Assembly (NCBI GenBank): GCA_016840825.1
Contig: JAEORN010000034.1
Coordinates: 1 to 12,930, forward strand
Source of the DNA: Candidatus Thorarchaeota archaeon
GTDB lineage: Archaea > Asgardarchaeota > Thorarchaeia > Thorarchaeales > Thorarchaeaceae
Direction of reading: 5' to 3'
Length of the DNA stretch: 12,930 nucleotides
Position 1 is the first letter of the stretch. Each line of letters opens with the position of its first letter. Below are positions 7,102-12,930 of the stretch, piece after piece. The notes under the pieces were generated by a model that saw only the letters and a list, made by a program, of their open reading frames with translations, was not told the origin of the DNA and ran no database searches. Made by a program: the position numbers and the translations under genes.

Positions 7102-7196
7102 CCACTTTTGGGTTAACTGATATTCTCAAAATAGGCATATTTTGCCTTCAATGTCACTTCTATTCCTTAATTGCCACTACTAGGTTAATTTATATT
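7102..7196 (+). promoter_or_regulatory. Imperfect direct repeats and palindrome upstream of the HTH regulator
   Basis: In the 344-base gap 6904-7247, a 23-base unit occurs twice: CCACTTTTGGGTTAACTG plus ATATT (7102-7124) and CCACTACTAGGTTAATTT plus ATATT (7174-7196). Eighteen of 23 bases are identical and the copies start 72 bases apart. Between them AAAATA-GGCA-TATTTT (7128-7143) is a perfect palindrome. The copies could be regulator sites or duplicated promoters, since each ends in a TATA-like string. Further left, 7060-7087 holds more TATA-like sequence (TAATATATT, TTATAAAC). I see no protein or known RNA gene in the gap. Confidence 0.4.
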
Positions 7197-7205
7197 GGGG
7201 TTCTG

Positions 7206-7219
7206 TTTTAATAAATATG
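7206..7219 (+). promoter_or_regulatory. Likely TATA box of the Tfx-like regulator gene
   Basis: TTTTAATAAATATG is the strongest TATA-like string near the ATG at 7248 and predicts transcription starting around 7236-7242, giving an almost leaderless message. GAGG at 7234-7237 is the only ribosome-site candidate. Confidence 0.45.
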
Positions 7220-7247
7220 CACGTAATTCAATTGAGGAACATGATAG

Positions 7248-7748
7248 ATGCTGACAAATAAACGAAGAACACTCTCAAAGCAACCCGTAGTACTGAAGTA
7301 TCCTTCAGGTCAAGAAGGGAAAATCTGGCTTTGGCGACGGAAAGGTATTGCACCCTCCGAGATAGCTGATAAGCTAAATGTTTCAAGGGCATATGTCAGT
7401 AAAGCTCTGAGAAAAGCAGAGAAGAAAATAGAGCTAATTTTGGATCATGCTGCACAAATCAATAGAGTCAAGCTCCATCACATAAGTGCAGAGCATGGAT
7501 TAGCCGTAGGATATTGTGCTGCTTACAAGTCTGAAACTGTGATTTCATATTCGCCTCGAATGGGGATACAAGTGTGGTTTGACCACAGAGGGGACTGTGA
7601 TAGCTGTTCGGACTTTGGAGATTGTGTAACCCTAATCAGTTCACTTTCGAAAGAGTGGGAGGTTCCAATCGCCCGAAATGCAGGACCTGTAGATGTTATA
7701 CCTGATCTATTTAATGCCATATTCAAACGGTTGGAATGGAGAGACTAA
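7248..7748 (+). CDS. Tfx-like HTH transcriptional regulator with His/Cys cluster
   Basis: The protein has 166 residues. Residues about 24-62 form a helix-turn-helix with the recognition part EIADKLNVSRAYVSKALRKAEKKI. The look of this region (SRAYVSK...RKAEKKIE) recalls archaeal Tfx-type DNA-binding proteins, of which the Methanothermobacter member binds a molybdenum-enzyme promoter. The C-terminal half (about 75-166) contains H113-x3-C117-x2-C120-x5-C126 and another Cys90, a plausible zinc, iron-sulfur or thiol switch. The effector is unknown. The gene ends exactly where the convergent TlpA-like gene ends (TAA 7746-7748 next to the complement of TAG at 7749-7751). Together with the cysteine cluster, this makes it a candidate redox regulator of the neighbouring disulfide proteins. 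Repeats lie upstream and may be its own sites. Family placement is tentative. Confidence 0.7.
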   Translation: MLTNKRRTLSKQPVVLKYPSGQEGKIWLWRRKGIAPSEIADKLNVSRAYVSKALRKAEKKIELILDHAAQINRVKLHHISAEHGLAVGYCAAYKSETVISYSPRMGIQVWFDHRGDCDSCSDFGDCVTLISSLSKEWEVPIARNAGPVDVIPDLFNAIFKRLEWRD

Positions 7749-8309
7749 CTATAATCCCATTGAAGTGAGCGTACTATTCATATTACTAGCGCTCCATGTT
7801 CCTACATGGATCCACCTTAAGTATCCATTGGCGTCAATTATCAGGATTGTAGGAATATACTCAACTGCAAAGTATTCAGAAAAGCTATTGTCGCTTTCAA
7901 CACCGCAATCCCAAGAGAATTCGTGCTCACTTTTGTAGTTAGCCATCATGCTAGGAGTCTCTGAAATATCCACCGAGAGTGCTACGATTTTTATCCCCTC
8001 AGGACGAAGTTGGAGTAGTGATGCCAGGTATCCAATTTGCGTTTCACATGATGAACACCAAGTGGCCATTAGCTCAACTATAGCTATCTGCCCGCGATAA
8101 TCATAAAGTGAAGCGGTTGAAGAATCTGAAAGTGTCATATTCCAATTTGGCAGCTCGATCTGCTGAGATCCTAAATCTGTATCATGAGATAGGTTATGAG
8201 ACCCTGTTGGCCAAGTCCCAGCATTCTGCATGTATATAATTCCAAAAAGGAATCCGAAGATTACCAATGTCGAAACTACTGCTACCTTCACAAGAATCGT
8301 GGATTTCAT
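7749..8309 (-). CDS. TlpA-like membrane-anchored thioredoxin-fold protein (second of tandem pair)
   Basis: The protein has 186 residues. One N-terminal membrane segment (about 7-27) is followed by a short polar linker and a TlpA/ResA-type thioredoxin fold from about residue 48, facing outside the cell. The active site is W-C-S-S-C (Cys85, Cys88), the cis-proline is in YIPTI (Pro153), and an extra Cys135 lies in FSWDCGV. Such proteins reduce or oxidise disulfides in exported proteins; in bacteria many serve cytochrome c or haem-copper oxidase assembly, but no such gene is seen here. The frame is open to a GTG at 8321. I chose ATG 8309 because AGGTG lies about 11 bases upstream. It is 64 bases downstream of a paralog and probably co-transcribed. 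An N-M-T sequon at Asn57 could be glycosylated. Confidence 0.85.
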   Translation of the reverse strand: MKSTILVKVAVVSTLVIFGFLFGIIYMQNAGTWPTGSHNLSHDTDLGSQQIELPNWNMTLSDSSTASLYDYRGQIAIVELMATWCSSCETQIGYLASLLQLRPEGIKIVALSVDISETPSMMANYKSEHEFSWDCGVESDNSFSEYFAVEYIPTILIIDANGYLRWIHVGTWSASNMNSTLTSMGL

Positions 8310-8373
8310 AATGCAGACCACACCTACTCATTATCTAATCGAATATCATTCTTACTAAATGGCTATTTCTAAG

Positions 8374-8946
8374 CTACCGATCCAGCAGAGATAGTGTCTG
8401 CTGAATTTCGCTAGCCTTCCACACTCCTTCATGGTACATACGGAAATAACCATCATCATCTACTACTACAATAGTTGGAGTATATCTCAAATTGAAATAT
8501 TGTGTGAATACACTGTTGGTATCGAGACCGTGTGACCAACTTAGAGAATTTTCTTCTTTGTAATTCTCCATTTGGCTAACAGTTGTGCTTACATCTACAC
8601 TCAAGGAAACTACATGTATCCTATCCCCCATGGAACTCAACAAGCTTTCCAACTCTCCATTCTGAGTTTCACAAGCAGGGCAGGATAGTGACATCAAATC
8701 GATTATCACAAATTTCCCCTCAAGACTACTTAATTGCAACACCTCACCATTGGACATAAGCAGTCCCCAATCAGGTGCTGCTCTCGATTGTCCAAGATCT
8801 ATGTCAGATTCGAATGAGGAAGATGAAGAACTAGTACTATTGCTTGTACCATCATTTGGAGATGATGCCAATGTAAGACCAAGCACAAATCCGACAACTA
8901 CTACAGAAGTGATGACAACTGCAATCAGCATCTTTTCAGGTTCCAT
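8374..8946 (-). CDS. TlpA-like membrane-anchored thioredoxin-fold protein (first of tandem pair)
   Basis: The protein has 190 residues and is paralogous to the downstream gene: the order of anchor, linker and TlpA fold and many motifs match (D-x-DLG linker, LSVD strand, GYxR...HxG-W-AS near the end). An N-terminal membrane segment spans about 7-28, and a serine-rich, probably exposed linker lies at 35-45 with one N-S-T sequon. The active site is S-C-P-A-C (Cys89, Cys92); the usual tryptophan before the first cysteine is Ser-Leu-Ser here. The CPAC dipeptide and the missing Trp imply a redox potential different from its CSSC sister. The cis-proline is Pro157 in YTPTI. The ATG at 8946 follows a promoter with an operator-like palindrome shared with the cytosolic thioredoxin. 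Confidence 0.87.
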   Translation of the reverse strand: MEPEKMLIAVVITSVVVVGFVLGLTLASSPNDGTSNSTSSSSSSFESDIDLGQSRAAPDWGLLMSNGEVLQLSSLEGKFVIIDLMSLSCPACETQNGELESLLSSMGDRIHVVSLSVDVSTTVSQMENYKEENSLSWSHGLDTNSVFTQYFNLRYTPTIVVVDDDGYFRMYHEGVWKASEIQQTLSLLDR

Positions 8947-8963
8947 TATTCATCTATCCATAT

Positions 8964-9001
8964 CGGTTGTGTATCCATCGTGCACAACCGAACAATATAA
9001 A
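8964..9001 (-). promoter_or_regulatory. TlpA-pair promoter with perfect operator-like inverted repeat
   Basis: On the minus strand TTTATATT (9001-8994) is a good TATA box. Three bases later comes CGGTTGTG (8990-8983), 11 bases, and CACAACCG (8971-8964), a perfect 8-pair inverted repeat ending 17 bases before the ATG at 8946. Compared without gaps to the thioredoxin element at 759-785 in the same gene-relative orientation, 21 of 27 bases agree. The position over the expected transcription start suggests a repressor site. Confidence 0.65.
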
Positions 9002-9031
9002 CTTTGGGTATAGCTAACGACTAGGAAACAA

Positions 9032-9685
9032 TCAGTGAGCTAATTGGCGAAGCTGTACTTGAGATGAATCAAGATTCTCAGTTTCGGTCGAGGAACACAA
9101 ATTCTTCCAAGGTGCCGAGATGAATTGCATAGTATGGGGTCTTGTGCTCTTGTGGATACTGATGTATCCTTTCTTCATCAGAGATTTGGCATATTTTCTA
9201 ATTTCAGCCATTTTGTAGCCGGTCGAACGGACTAATTCCTTGTAACTTCCCCGGCCTAAGTTCCTAATGTGTTCTAACAATCTGTACTCTGGAATGTCCA
9301 TAATCGCTCGACGAAGTGATGTATTCTCCATTCTGATGATCCCTTCGTCCCCAGATGCTGCGACTGCGAGGGATGATCGAAGGTCATTTATCTCGTCCAG
9401 AAGTGCTTCTCGTTCAGACTCGAATCTACCGAATACACCTCTTGACTCATGAACCAATTCTGCACTTAAATCAGTTCCAAGGCCATCCAAAGCTTCACGG
9501 GATGCAGATCTTGCTTCGTGCAGTAGACCAATCATATCACTAGGCTCTATCCATTGACCAGAAACCAGAGACTCTAGTTGTCCAAAGTAATTCTCAAGTC
9601 TTCTTACCCAAGTATCTCGAACTTCTTGAAAAACACCCGCGATCTTCAATGTTAATCGGGCAGCATTATCATCTGGACTATTCAT
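9032..9685 (-). CDS. Winged-helix regulator with long helical N-terminus
   Basis: The protein has 217 residues and is predicted cytosolic. Residues about 10-127 are strongly helical, with heptad-like stretches (ESEREALLDEINDLRSSL) typical of a coiled-coil dimerisation or sensor region. Residues 130-192 read as a winged helix: EYRLLEHIRNLGRGSYKELVR, then STGYKMAEIRKYAKSLMKKGYI, and a basic wing HKSTRPHTMQF. This is the MarR/TrmB-like layout seen in many archaeal regulators. There is one cysteine (Cys197) in the polar tail. The gene lies directly upstream of, and on the same strand as, the TlpA pair, so it is a candidate controller of those genes. The start ATG 9685 has GAGGT just three bases upstream, closer than usual. 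The family is not identified more precisely. Confidence 0.7.
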   Translation of the reverse strand: MNSPDDNAARLTLKIAGVFQEVRDTWVRRLENYFGQLESLVSGQWIEPSDMIGLLHEARSASREALDGLGTDLSAELVHESRGVFGRFESEREALLDEINDLRSSLAVAASGDEGIIRMENTSLRRAIMDIPEYRLLEHIRNLGRGSYKELVRSTGYKMAEIRKYAKSLMKKGYISIHKSTRPHTMQFISAPWKNLCSSTETENLDSSQVQLRQLAH

Positions 9686-9735
9686 TGTACCTCAAGTTTA
9701 GTCGTACTATTTGCCAAATTAGAGCGAGTGTTGCC

Positions 9736-9752
9736 CTAGTATGACATACTAG
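9736..9752. promoter_or_regulatory. Perfect 17-base palindrome upstream of the winged-helix gene
   Basis: CTAGTATG-A-CATACTAG has two perfect 8-base arms around one base. It overlaps the stop codon of the PH-like gene and lies 50 bases before the regulator's ATG at 9685. A related smaller palindrome, TAGT-CGT-ACTA (9699-9709), sits 13 bases before that ATG. The pair resembles autoregulatory operator sites. Confidence 0.45.
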
Positions 9753-10294
9753 TAAGGTGCAATTCGGGTTCGCTCAATATGGCTCCAAGGGCATGGTTCA
9801 GGAGCAGTTCGAAGCATGCGCTGAATAAGCTCATAGATTCCTCGAGGATTATCAATGGCAAAGAAGGTGAGTGCGGGTTCGGATTCGCCTTTGACATATA
9901 TCTCGATGTCACCTTGATTCACCATGCGATCCTGAGTGTTTGTGAGAGTTTTCACATCAGATATCTCATCATAGAAGACACGTTTGGTTCTTTTCTTATA
10001 ATATCCTCTTCTTACTCGTAGATTCCAAGATGTTATAATGTACAAAGTGTAACGTCGTCTTATCTCCTGCCAGACGATAGACAGCATTCCAACTGTCATT
10101 GCCCAAATACCAGATAGCCAAGCAACCATGGTATATTCAATAATATCAGCAGAACTTGCAATCATGAAAACCCAACCAACAATAAAGACCACAAAGCCAA
10201 AGATGTAAAATACCAGACTGGCAGTCCGACGCGGATGAAATTTTGCGATTAGAATTTCTTGCTGGAGGCCATCATCGCTAATTGCTTCGCTCAT
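9749..10294 (-). CDS. Bacterial-PH-like domain membrane protein
   Basis: The protein has 181 residues. After a short polar N-terminus, two membrane segments follow (LVFYIFGFVVFIVGWVFMIA and VAWLSGIWAMTVGMLSIV, about residues 27-78). The remainder is a cytosolic domain with the layout of bacterial PH domains of the YdbT/bPH2 kind: YTLYIITSWNLRVRRGYY, then RVFYDEISDVKTL, then DIEIYV and a closing helix PRGIYELIQRML. Such proteins are membrane-associated and mostly of unknown role. I chose ATG 10294; the frame also contains TTG at 10309, but the ATG gives a normal N-terminus. It lies divergent from the PadR gene, with 205 bases between starts, and is on the same strand as the winged-helix gene 63 bases downstream. 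Confidence 0.72.
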   Translation of the reverse strand: MSEAISDDGLQQEILIAKFHPRRTASLVFYIFGFVVFIVGWVFMIASSADIIEYTMVAWLSGIWAMTVGMLSIVWQEIRRRYTLYIITSWNLRVRRGYYKKRTKRVFYDEISDVKTLTNTQDRMVNQGDIEIYVKGESEPALTFFAIDNPRGIYELIQRMLRTAPEPCPWSHIERTRIAPY

Positions 10295-10423
10295 GTCTTT
10301 CTCAACCAAGAATCATAACAAAGATCATTTTGAGGGTCTGTGTTACAAATTATTTCTGCCGAATCATGATTTTACCTTTTCTCTTCGACAAATTCATGTT
10401 TAGCGCCAGTCAAAATTCTTATA

Positions 10424-10494
10424 TATATATCGTGCCACATACTATATATATCGTACCACATAGTATCGCGGTGCGATATATATAATCGTGGTGT
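10424..10494 (+). promoter_or_regulatory. PadR promoter with 21-base-period operator-like repeats
   Basis: TATATATCGTGCCACATA (10424-10441) and TATATATCGTACCACATA (10445-10462) are direct repeats differing at one base, with a 21-base period, two helical turns. TATCGC-GGT-GCGATA (10464-10478) is a perfect palindrome and, with the following TATATA, forms an inverted copy of the repeat core. CGTGGTG (10487-10493) is another reversed partial copy. The last TATATATA (about 10476-10484) is 16-24 bases before the ATG at 10500, suggesting a near-leaderless message. PadR regulators commonly repress their own promoters, so these are likely PadR sites; binding is inferred. Confidence 0.6.
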
Positions 10495-10499
10495 AAAAG

Positions 10500-10871
10500 A
10501 TGGCGAAAGAAACCCAAAATCCTGAGCTGGAGTATCAGAAGTGGAAGCTCGAGCTCAGAAGAGGTGCACTCTCTTTAGCCATTCTCGCTGTAATCTCTGC
10601 AGGCCAATCCTACGGATATGACATCATGAAGAAGCTAAGTGAAGACAAATTCAGCTCGCTTCAGATTGAGCCAAGTACTACCTATCCTCTTCTTAGAAGG
10701 TTAGAGAAAAGAGGAATGCTTGAAGGTCATAAGGTGGAGTTTGAAGGAAGAATGCGACGCCACTATTACATCACACGTGAAGGGAGAGAATATCTCGATA
10801 GGATGGTAGAATCATGGGAAGACTTGACCAACCAGCTAGTGCTTCTACTTCAGGAGGCGGAGTTAGTATGA
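10500..10871 (+). CDS. PadR-family transcriptional regulator
   Basis: The protein has 123 residues. The winged helix spans about residues 20-105: RGALSLAILAVISAGQSYGYDIMKKL is the family's N-terminal half, PSTTYPLLRRLEKRGML its recognition helix region (usually EGTLYPLL or PSTLYPLL), and RRHYYITREGREYL its wing and following helix. A short C-terminal helix should serve dimerisation. PadR proteins are typically repressors relieved by a ligand or by a partner. Its stop overlaps the start of the next gene by four bases (ATGA, 10868-10871), so the two are translationally coupled. The partner carries a HAAS/DUF1700-like domain, a combination known in bacteria, where the membrane partner is thought to work with the PadR protein. 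Repeats upstream suggest autoregulation. Confidence 0.92.
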   Translation: MAKETQNPELEYQKWKLELRRGALSLAILAVISAGQSYGYDIMKKLSEDKFSSLQIEPSTTYPLLRRLEKRGMLEGHKVEFEGRMRRHYYITREGREYLDRMVESWEDLTNQLVLLLQEAELV

Positions 10872-12930
10872 TTGAAGAAGCACTGCATGTGATTGAGAAT
10901 TATCTGAGATTAGTCAGAGGTTATTTACCAAGTAGCATAGCTATTGACGTGATTGAAGAACTTAGATCATACATCATCGAAGCGGCAGAGGAAGAAGGAG
11001 GAGGAATTCTCACAGTTGAATCTGCAAAACGTACAGTTGCTAGATTTGGTGCACCTTCTGAGGTAGCTGAAGAATACATAGAATCCATGATGTATGATGA
11101 ATCCGAAGAAGATAGAGAAACCGCTTTACCTCCGACTCCGGCCCCAATACCATCTTCGACACGAGCGCCTATTCAGGAACATAAACCTCCTGATAATCTC
11201 TCAAGCAATATAGAGGGATTCCTGCATTTCTTGCTTGTCGCGATTATTTGGATCAGTATTACATCATTGGCAGCAGGGGTCGCAGCGGTATTGGTAGTAC
11301 CCCTTCAGATTGGTTTGGTTGCGGGATTTGGTCTATGGATATTCTTCATAAACACAGTGAAAGGAATAACACCCATCAAAAGATACTATGATGACTGGCC
11401 ATTTTTGCAAAAACTCACAACTTATCCAGACAACTTTCTCCCCAAGCAGGATAGGGCTTGGATGAATTTAGATTTAATACTCTCATTGTCTGCTATGGTA
11501 TCATTCATCTTCACTCCAATCTTTATTCCTGCAATTCCATTCTTTATCTACAGAATCTTCATGATAAACAACAGACTATCTGAAAAAGATCCTATCTCAT
11601 ATGCACGAAGGGATTTTACTGCTGAACTCCTATGTATATTGACTATAAATCTTGGATTTGGATTCGTTTTCATATCACCATGGTATTGGTTAATGACTGC
11701 ATTTTCTCCATTTACATACATTCTAGCTGGATTCTTTGACGTATATCTGATGATACGACTAATAGCATTGACTCCAGATCTTTGGGTTGACAAAGAGAGA
11801 GCATTTGAAGAAAGCGAAGAATTAGAGTCTTCAGAATATCTAACTGCGGACGAGAGAGCTGAAGCAAGCGACAGAAGAGGAAAAGCTGCAGATTATAGGG
11901 ACACTATGCTCAAGACAATTGCCATTAGTCTAATCTGGATTATTCTAATTCCTGCATTTCTCATACCAATTTCAGGACTCTACAGCATTGCATACTACTT
12001 TCTCTTTACAGTGGCATTAGTTCAAGCGCCTGCATTGATCGGTCTATGTTGGGGAAATATGGCGAGAGCCAAGAGAAAGAATATCATCTTATGGGATGAA
12101 TCTAATCACACTTGGTCACCGTTAAGAAAAAGTCTATCACTGCCAAAGGGAACATTCCTTGTGCAGCCTACCTGGATCCTTAGAATGGACATCTTCTTCA
12201 CTTTTCTATTGATGGTTGGAGCCCTTGCAGTAAATCTAATTTATGCCATACCAATACAGCTAGTTTACACACTCTTCGCATTTTCAATAGCAATGGGATT
12301 GCGTTTTATTCTGCTTGATGACAGATGGAGAAATCCTGTTGGCAGAAAATTCGATCGAGCCGAATTCGTAGTTAATTTAGCAATACTATTCATTGGAACT
12401 TATCTCATATCACTATTCTACGCCTATGCAGGTGTATGGCCATATAGCGCATGGAGTTCACGGGTAAGGTCAGAACTCTATCCAATTTTCACATCAATTT
12501 GGTCACTCTTGAGTATATACCTGATCTTCAGCACTGTGGCACGAGGTAATTCTCTCTGGAGTGAGCCCTTGCCCAAAAGCGTCGAATCTACTAAAAGAAT
12601 GGAAAGAATTGTGCATCGGGATACATCTTCATGCCTTCAAGACATCAAAGATACGTATAGGCAATCCCTAAGGGAAATACTAGGTTGGAACATCGTACTT
12701 GCTATAATAATCAGTGTAATTGTACTCCTTGGTTTCGAGACTCTCAATTCAGCATATATTGTACCCGACTTCGTTCGCATTGGAGTTGTCGTTGGTGTAC
12801 TTTGCATGGCAGGATGGATCTGGTCCACATTTTACTTCATTTGGCGAAAAAGCAGAGCCTCCAAGGAGAAAAATCCTCGAGTGATAGGAAATAGATCAAA
12901 ATTCGAAGCATTTGTTGACCTTCTTATTAC
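10868..12930 (+). CDS. Large multi-spanning membrane protein with N-terminal HAAS/DUF1700-like domain (3' end outside window)
   Basis: I translated this frame from ATG 10868 and found no stop to the right edge, so at least 687 residues are encoded. Residues about 3-80 match the HAAS/DUF1700 layout: a helix (EEALHVIENYLRLVRGYLP), DVIEELRSYIIEAAEEEGG, and the closing RTVARFGAPSEVAEEYIESM, where the 'GxPxEVAxEY' string is the family's hallmark. An acidic, proline-rich linker runs to about 115. Membrane segments then come in groups near 118-165, 200-235, 254-300, 346-400, 430-485, 498-530 and 540-560, with two more near the edge (about 600-660). Acidic cytosolic loops interrupt them, notably 305-345. 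Bacterial HAAS proteins usually have only a few membrane segments, so this is unusually large. It is coupled to PadR by the ATGA overlap. Its biochemical role is unknown. Confidence 0.8.
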   Translation, partial: MIEEALHVIENYLRLVRGYLPSSIAIDVIEELRSYIIEAAEEEGGGILTVESAKRTVARFGAPSEVAEEYIESMMYDESEEDRETALPPTPAPIPSSTRAPIQEHKPPDNLSSNIEGFLHFLLVAIIWISITSLAAGVAAVLVVPLQIGLVAGFGLWIFFINTVKGITPIKRYYDDWPFLQKLTTYPDNFLPKQDRAWMNLDLILSLSAMVSFIFTPIFIPAIPFFIYRIFMINNRLSEKDPISYARRDFTAELLCILTINLGFGFVFISPWYWLMTAFSPFTYILAGFFDVYLMIRLIALTPDLWVDKERAFEESEELESSEYLTADERAEASDRRGKAADYRDTMLKTIAISLIWIILIPAFLIPISGLYSIAYYFLFTVALVQAPALIGLCWGNMARAKRKNIILWDESNHTWSPLRKSLSLPKGTFLVQPTWILRMDIFFTFLLMVGALAVNLIYAIPIQLVYTLFAFSIAMGLRFILLDDRWRNPVGRKFDRAEFVVNLAILFIGTYLISLFYAYAGVWPYSAWSSRVRSELYPIFTSIWSLLSIYLIFSTVARGNSLWSEPLPKSVESTKRMERIVHRDTSSCLQDIKDTYRQSLREILGWNIVLAIIISVIVLLGFETLNSAYIVPDFVRIGVVVGVLCMAGWIWSTFYFIWRKSRASKEKNPRVIGNRSKFEAFVDLLI

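Noticed and set aside
7693..7938. Plus-strand open frame across the convergent stops
   Set aside because: It overlaps both confident genes in other frames and has no ribosome site.
8964..8990. Terminator of the winged-helix gene
   Set aside because: It has no U-run, lies after a TATA box and recurs in the thioredoxin promoter, which favours an operator.
10424..10484. CRISPR-like array
   Set aside because: There are only two full repeats with a 3-base gap, palindromes and a TATA-rich context; this is promoter architecture.
11548..11793. Minus-strand open frame inside the large HAAS protein gene
   Set aside because: Antisense shadow; the plus frame is open for more than 2 kb with clear membrane segments.

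Overview
The window looks like chromosomal DNA from a low-to-moderate GC archaeon. I see short intergenic gaps, TATA-box promoters 20-45 bases ahead of start codons, Shine-Dalgarno sequences of the GGTGA/GGAG type, heavy AGA/AGG arginine codon use, and archaeal-type families (Tfx-like and PadR regulators, archaeal thioredoxin, ECF S-component). Two membrane proteins that combine a zinc ribbon with a B-box-like zinc finger suggest an Asgard lineage, perhaps near Thorarchaeia, but this is inference without any marker gene. There is no rRNA, tRNA, transposase, CRISPR array or phage gene.

Layout. 1-320 is the end of a class I aminotransferase, converging with a cytosolic thioredoxin (312-737, minus). 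A divergent EamA-type exporter follows (878-1816). At 1884-4137 two coupled genes encode membrane proteins with cysteine-rich zinc domains. A hairpin separates them from a convergent adenine deaminase (4159-5922, minus). The gap 5923-6279 contains strongly structured sequence, possibly an RNA gene. An ECF S-component resembling RibU follows (6280-6903), then a 344-base gap with a hairpin, direct repeats and promoters, then a Tfx-like HTH regulator with a His/Cys cluster (7248-7748). Its stop codon abuts the stop of two tandem minus-strand TlpA-like membrane-anchored thioredoxins (7749-8309, 8374-8946). These are preceded by a helical winged-helix regulator (9032-9685) and a PH-like membrane protein (9749-10294). 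The right end is a PadR regulator (10500-10871) overlapping a very large multi-spanning membrane protein with an N-terminal HAAS/DUF1700-like domain (10868 to beyond the edge).

How it fits together. The best new signal is a 27-base inverted repeat, CGGTTGTG-N11-CACAACCG, directly downstream of the TATA box of both the cytosolic thioredoxin and the first TlpA-like gene, about 8 kb apart. Arm length, spacing, orientation and position relative to TATA and start codon agree. This predicts a redox regulon joining disulfide chemistry inside and outside the membrane, with two uncharacterised regulators beside the TlpA genes as candidate controllers. The second system is the PadR/HAAS pair, with 21-base-period repeats before the PadR gene that look like autoregulatory operators. 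The third is the zinc-ribbon/B-box membrane pair, whose function I cannot name.
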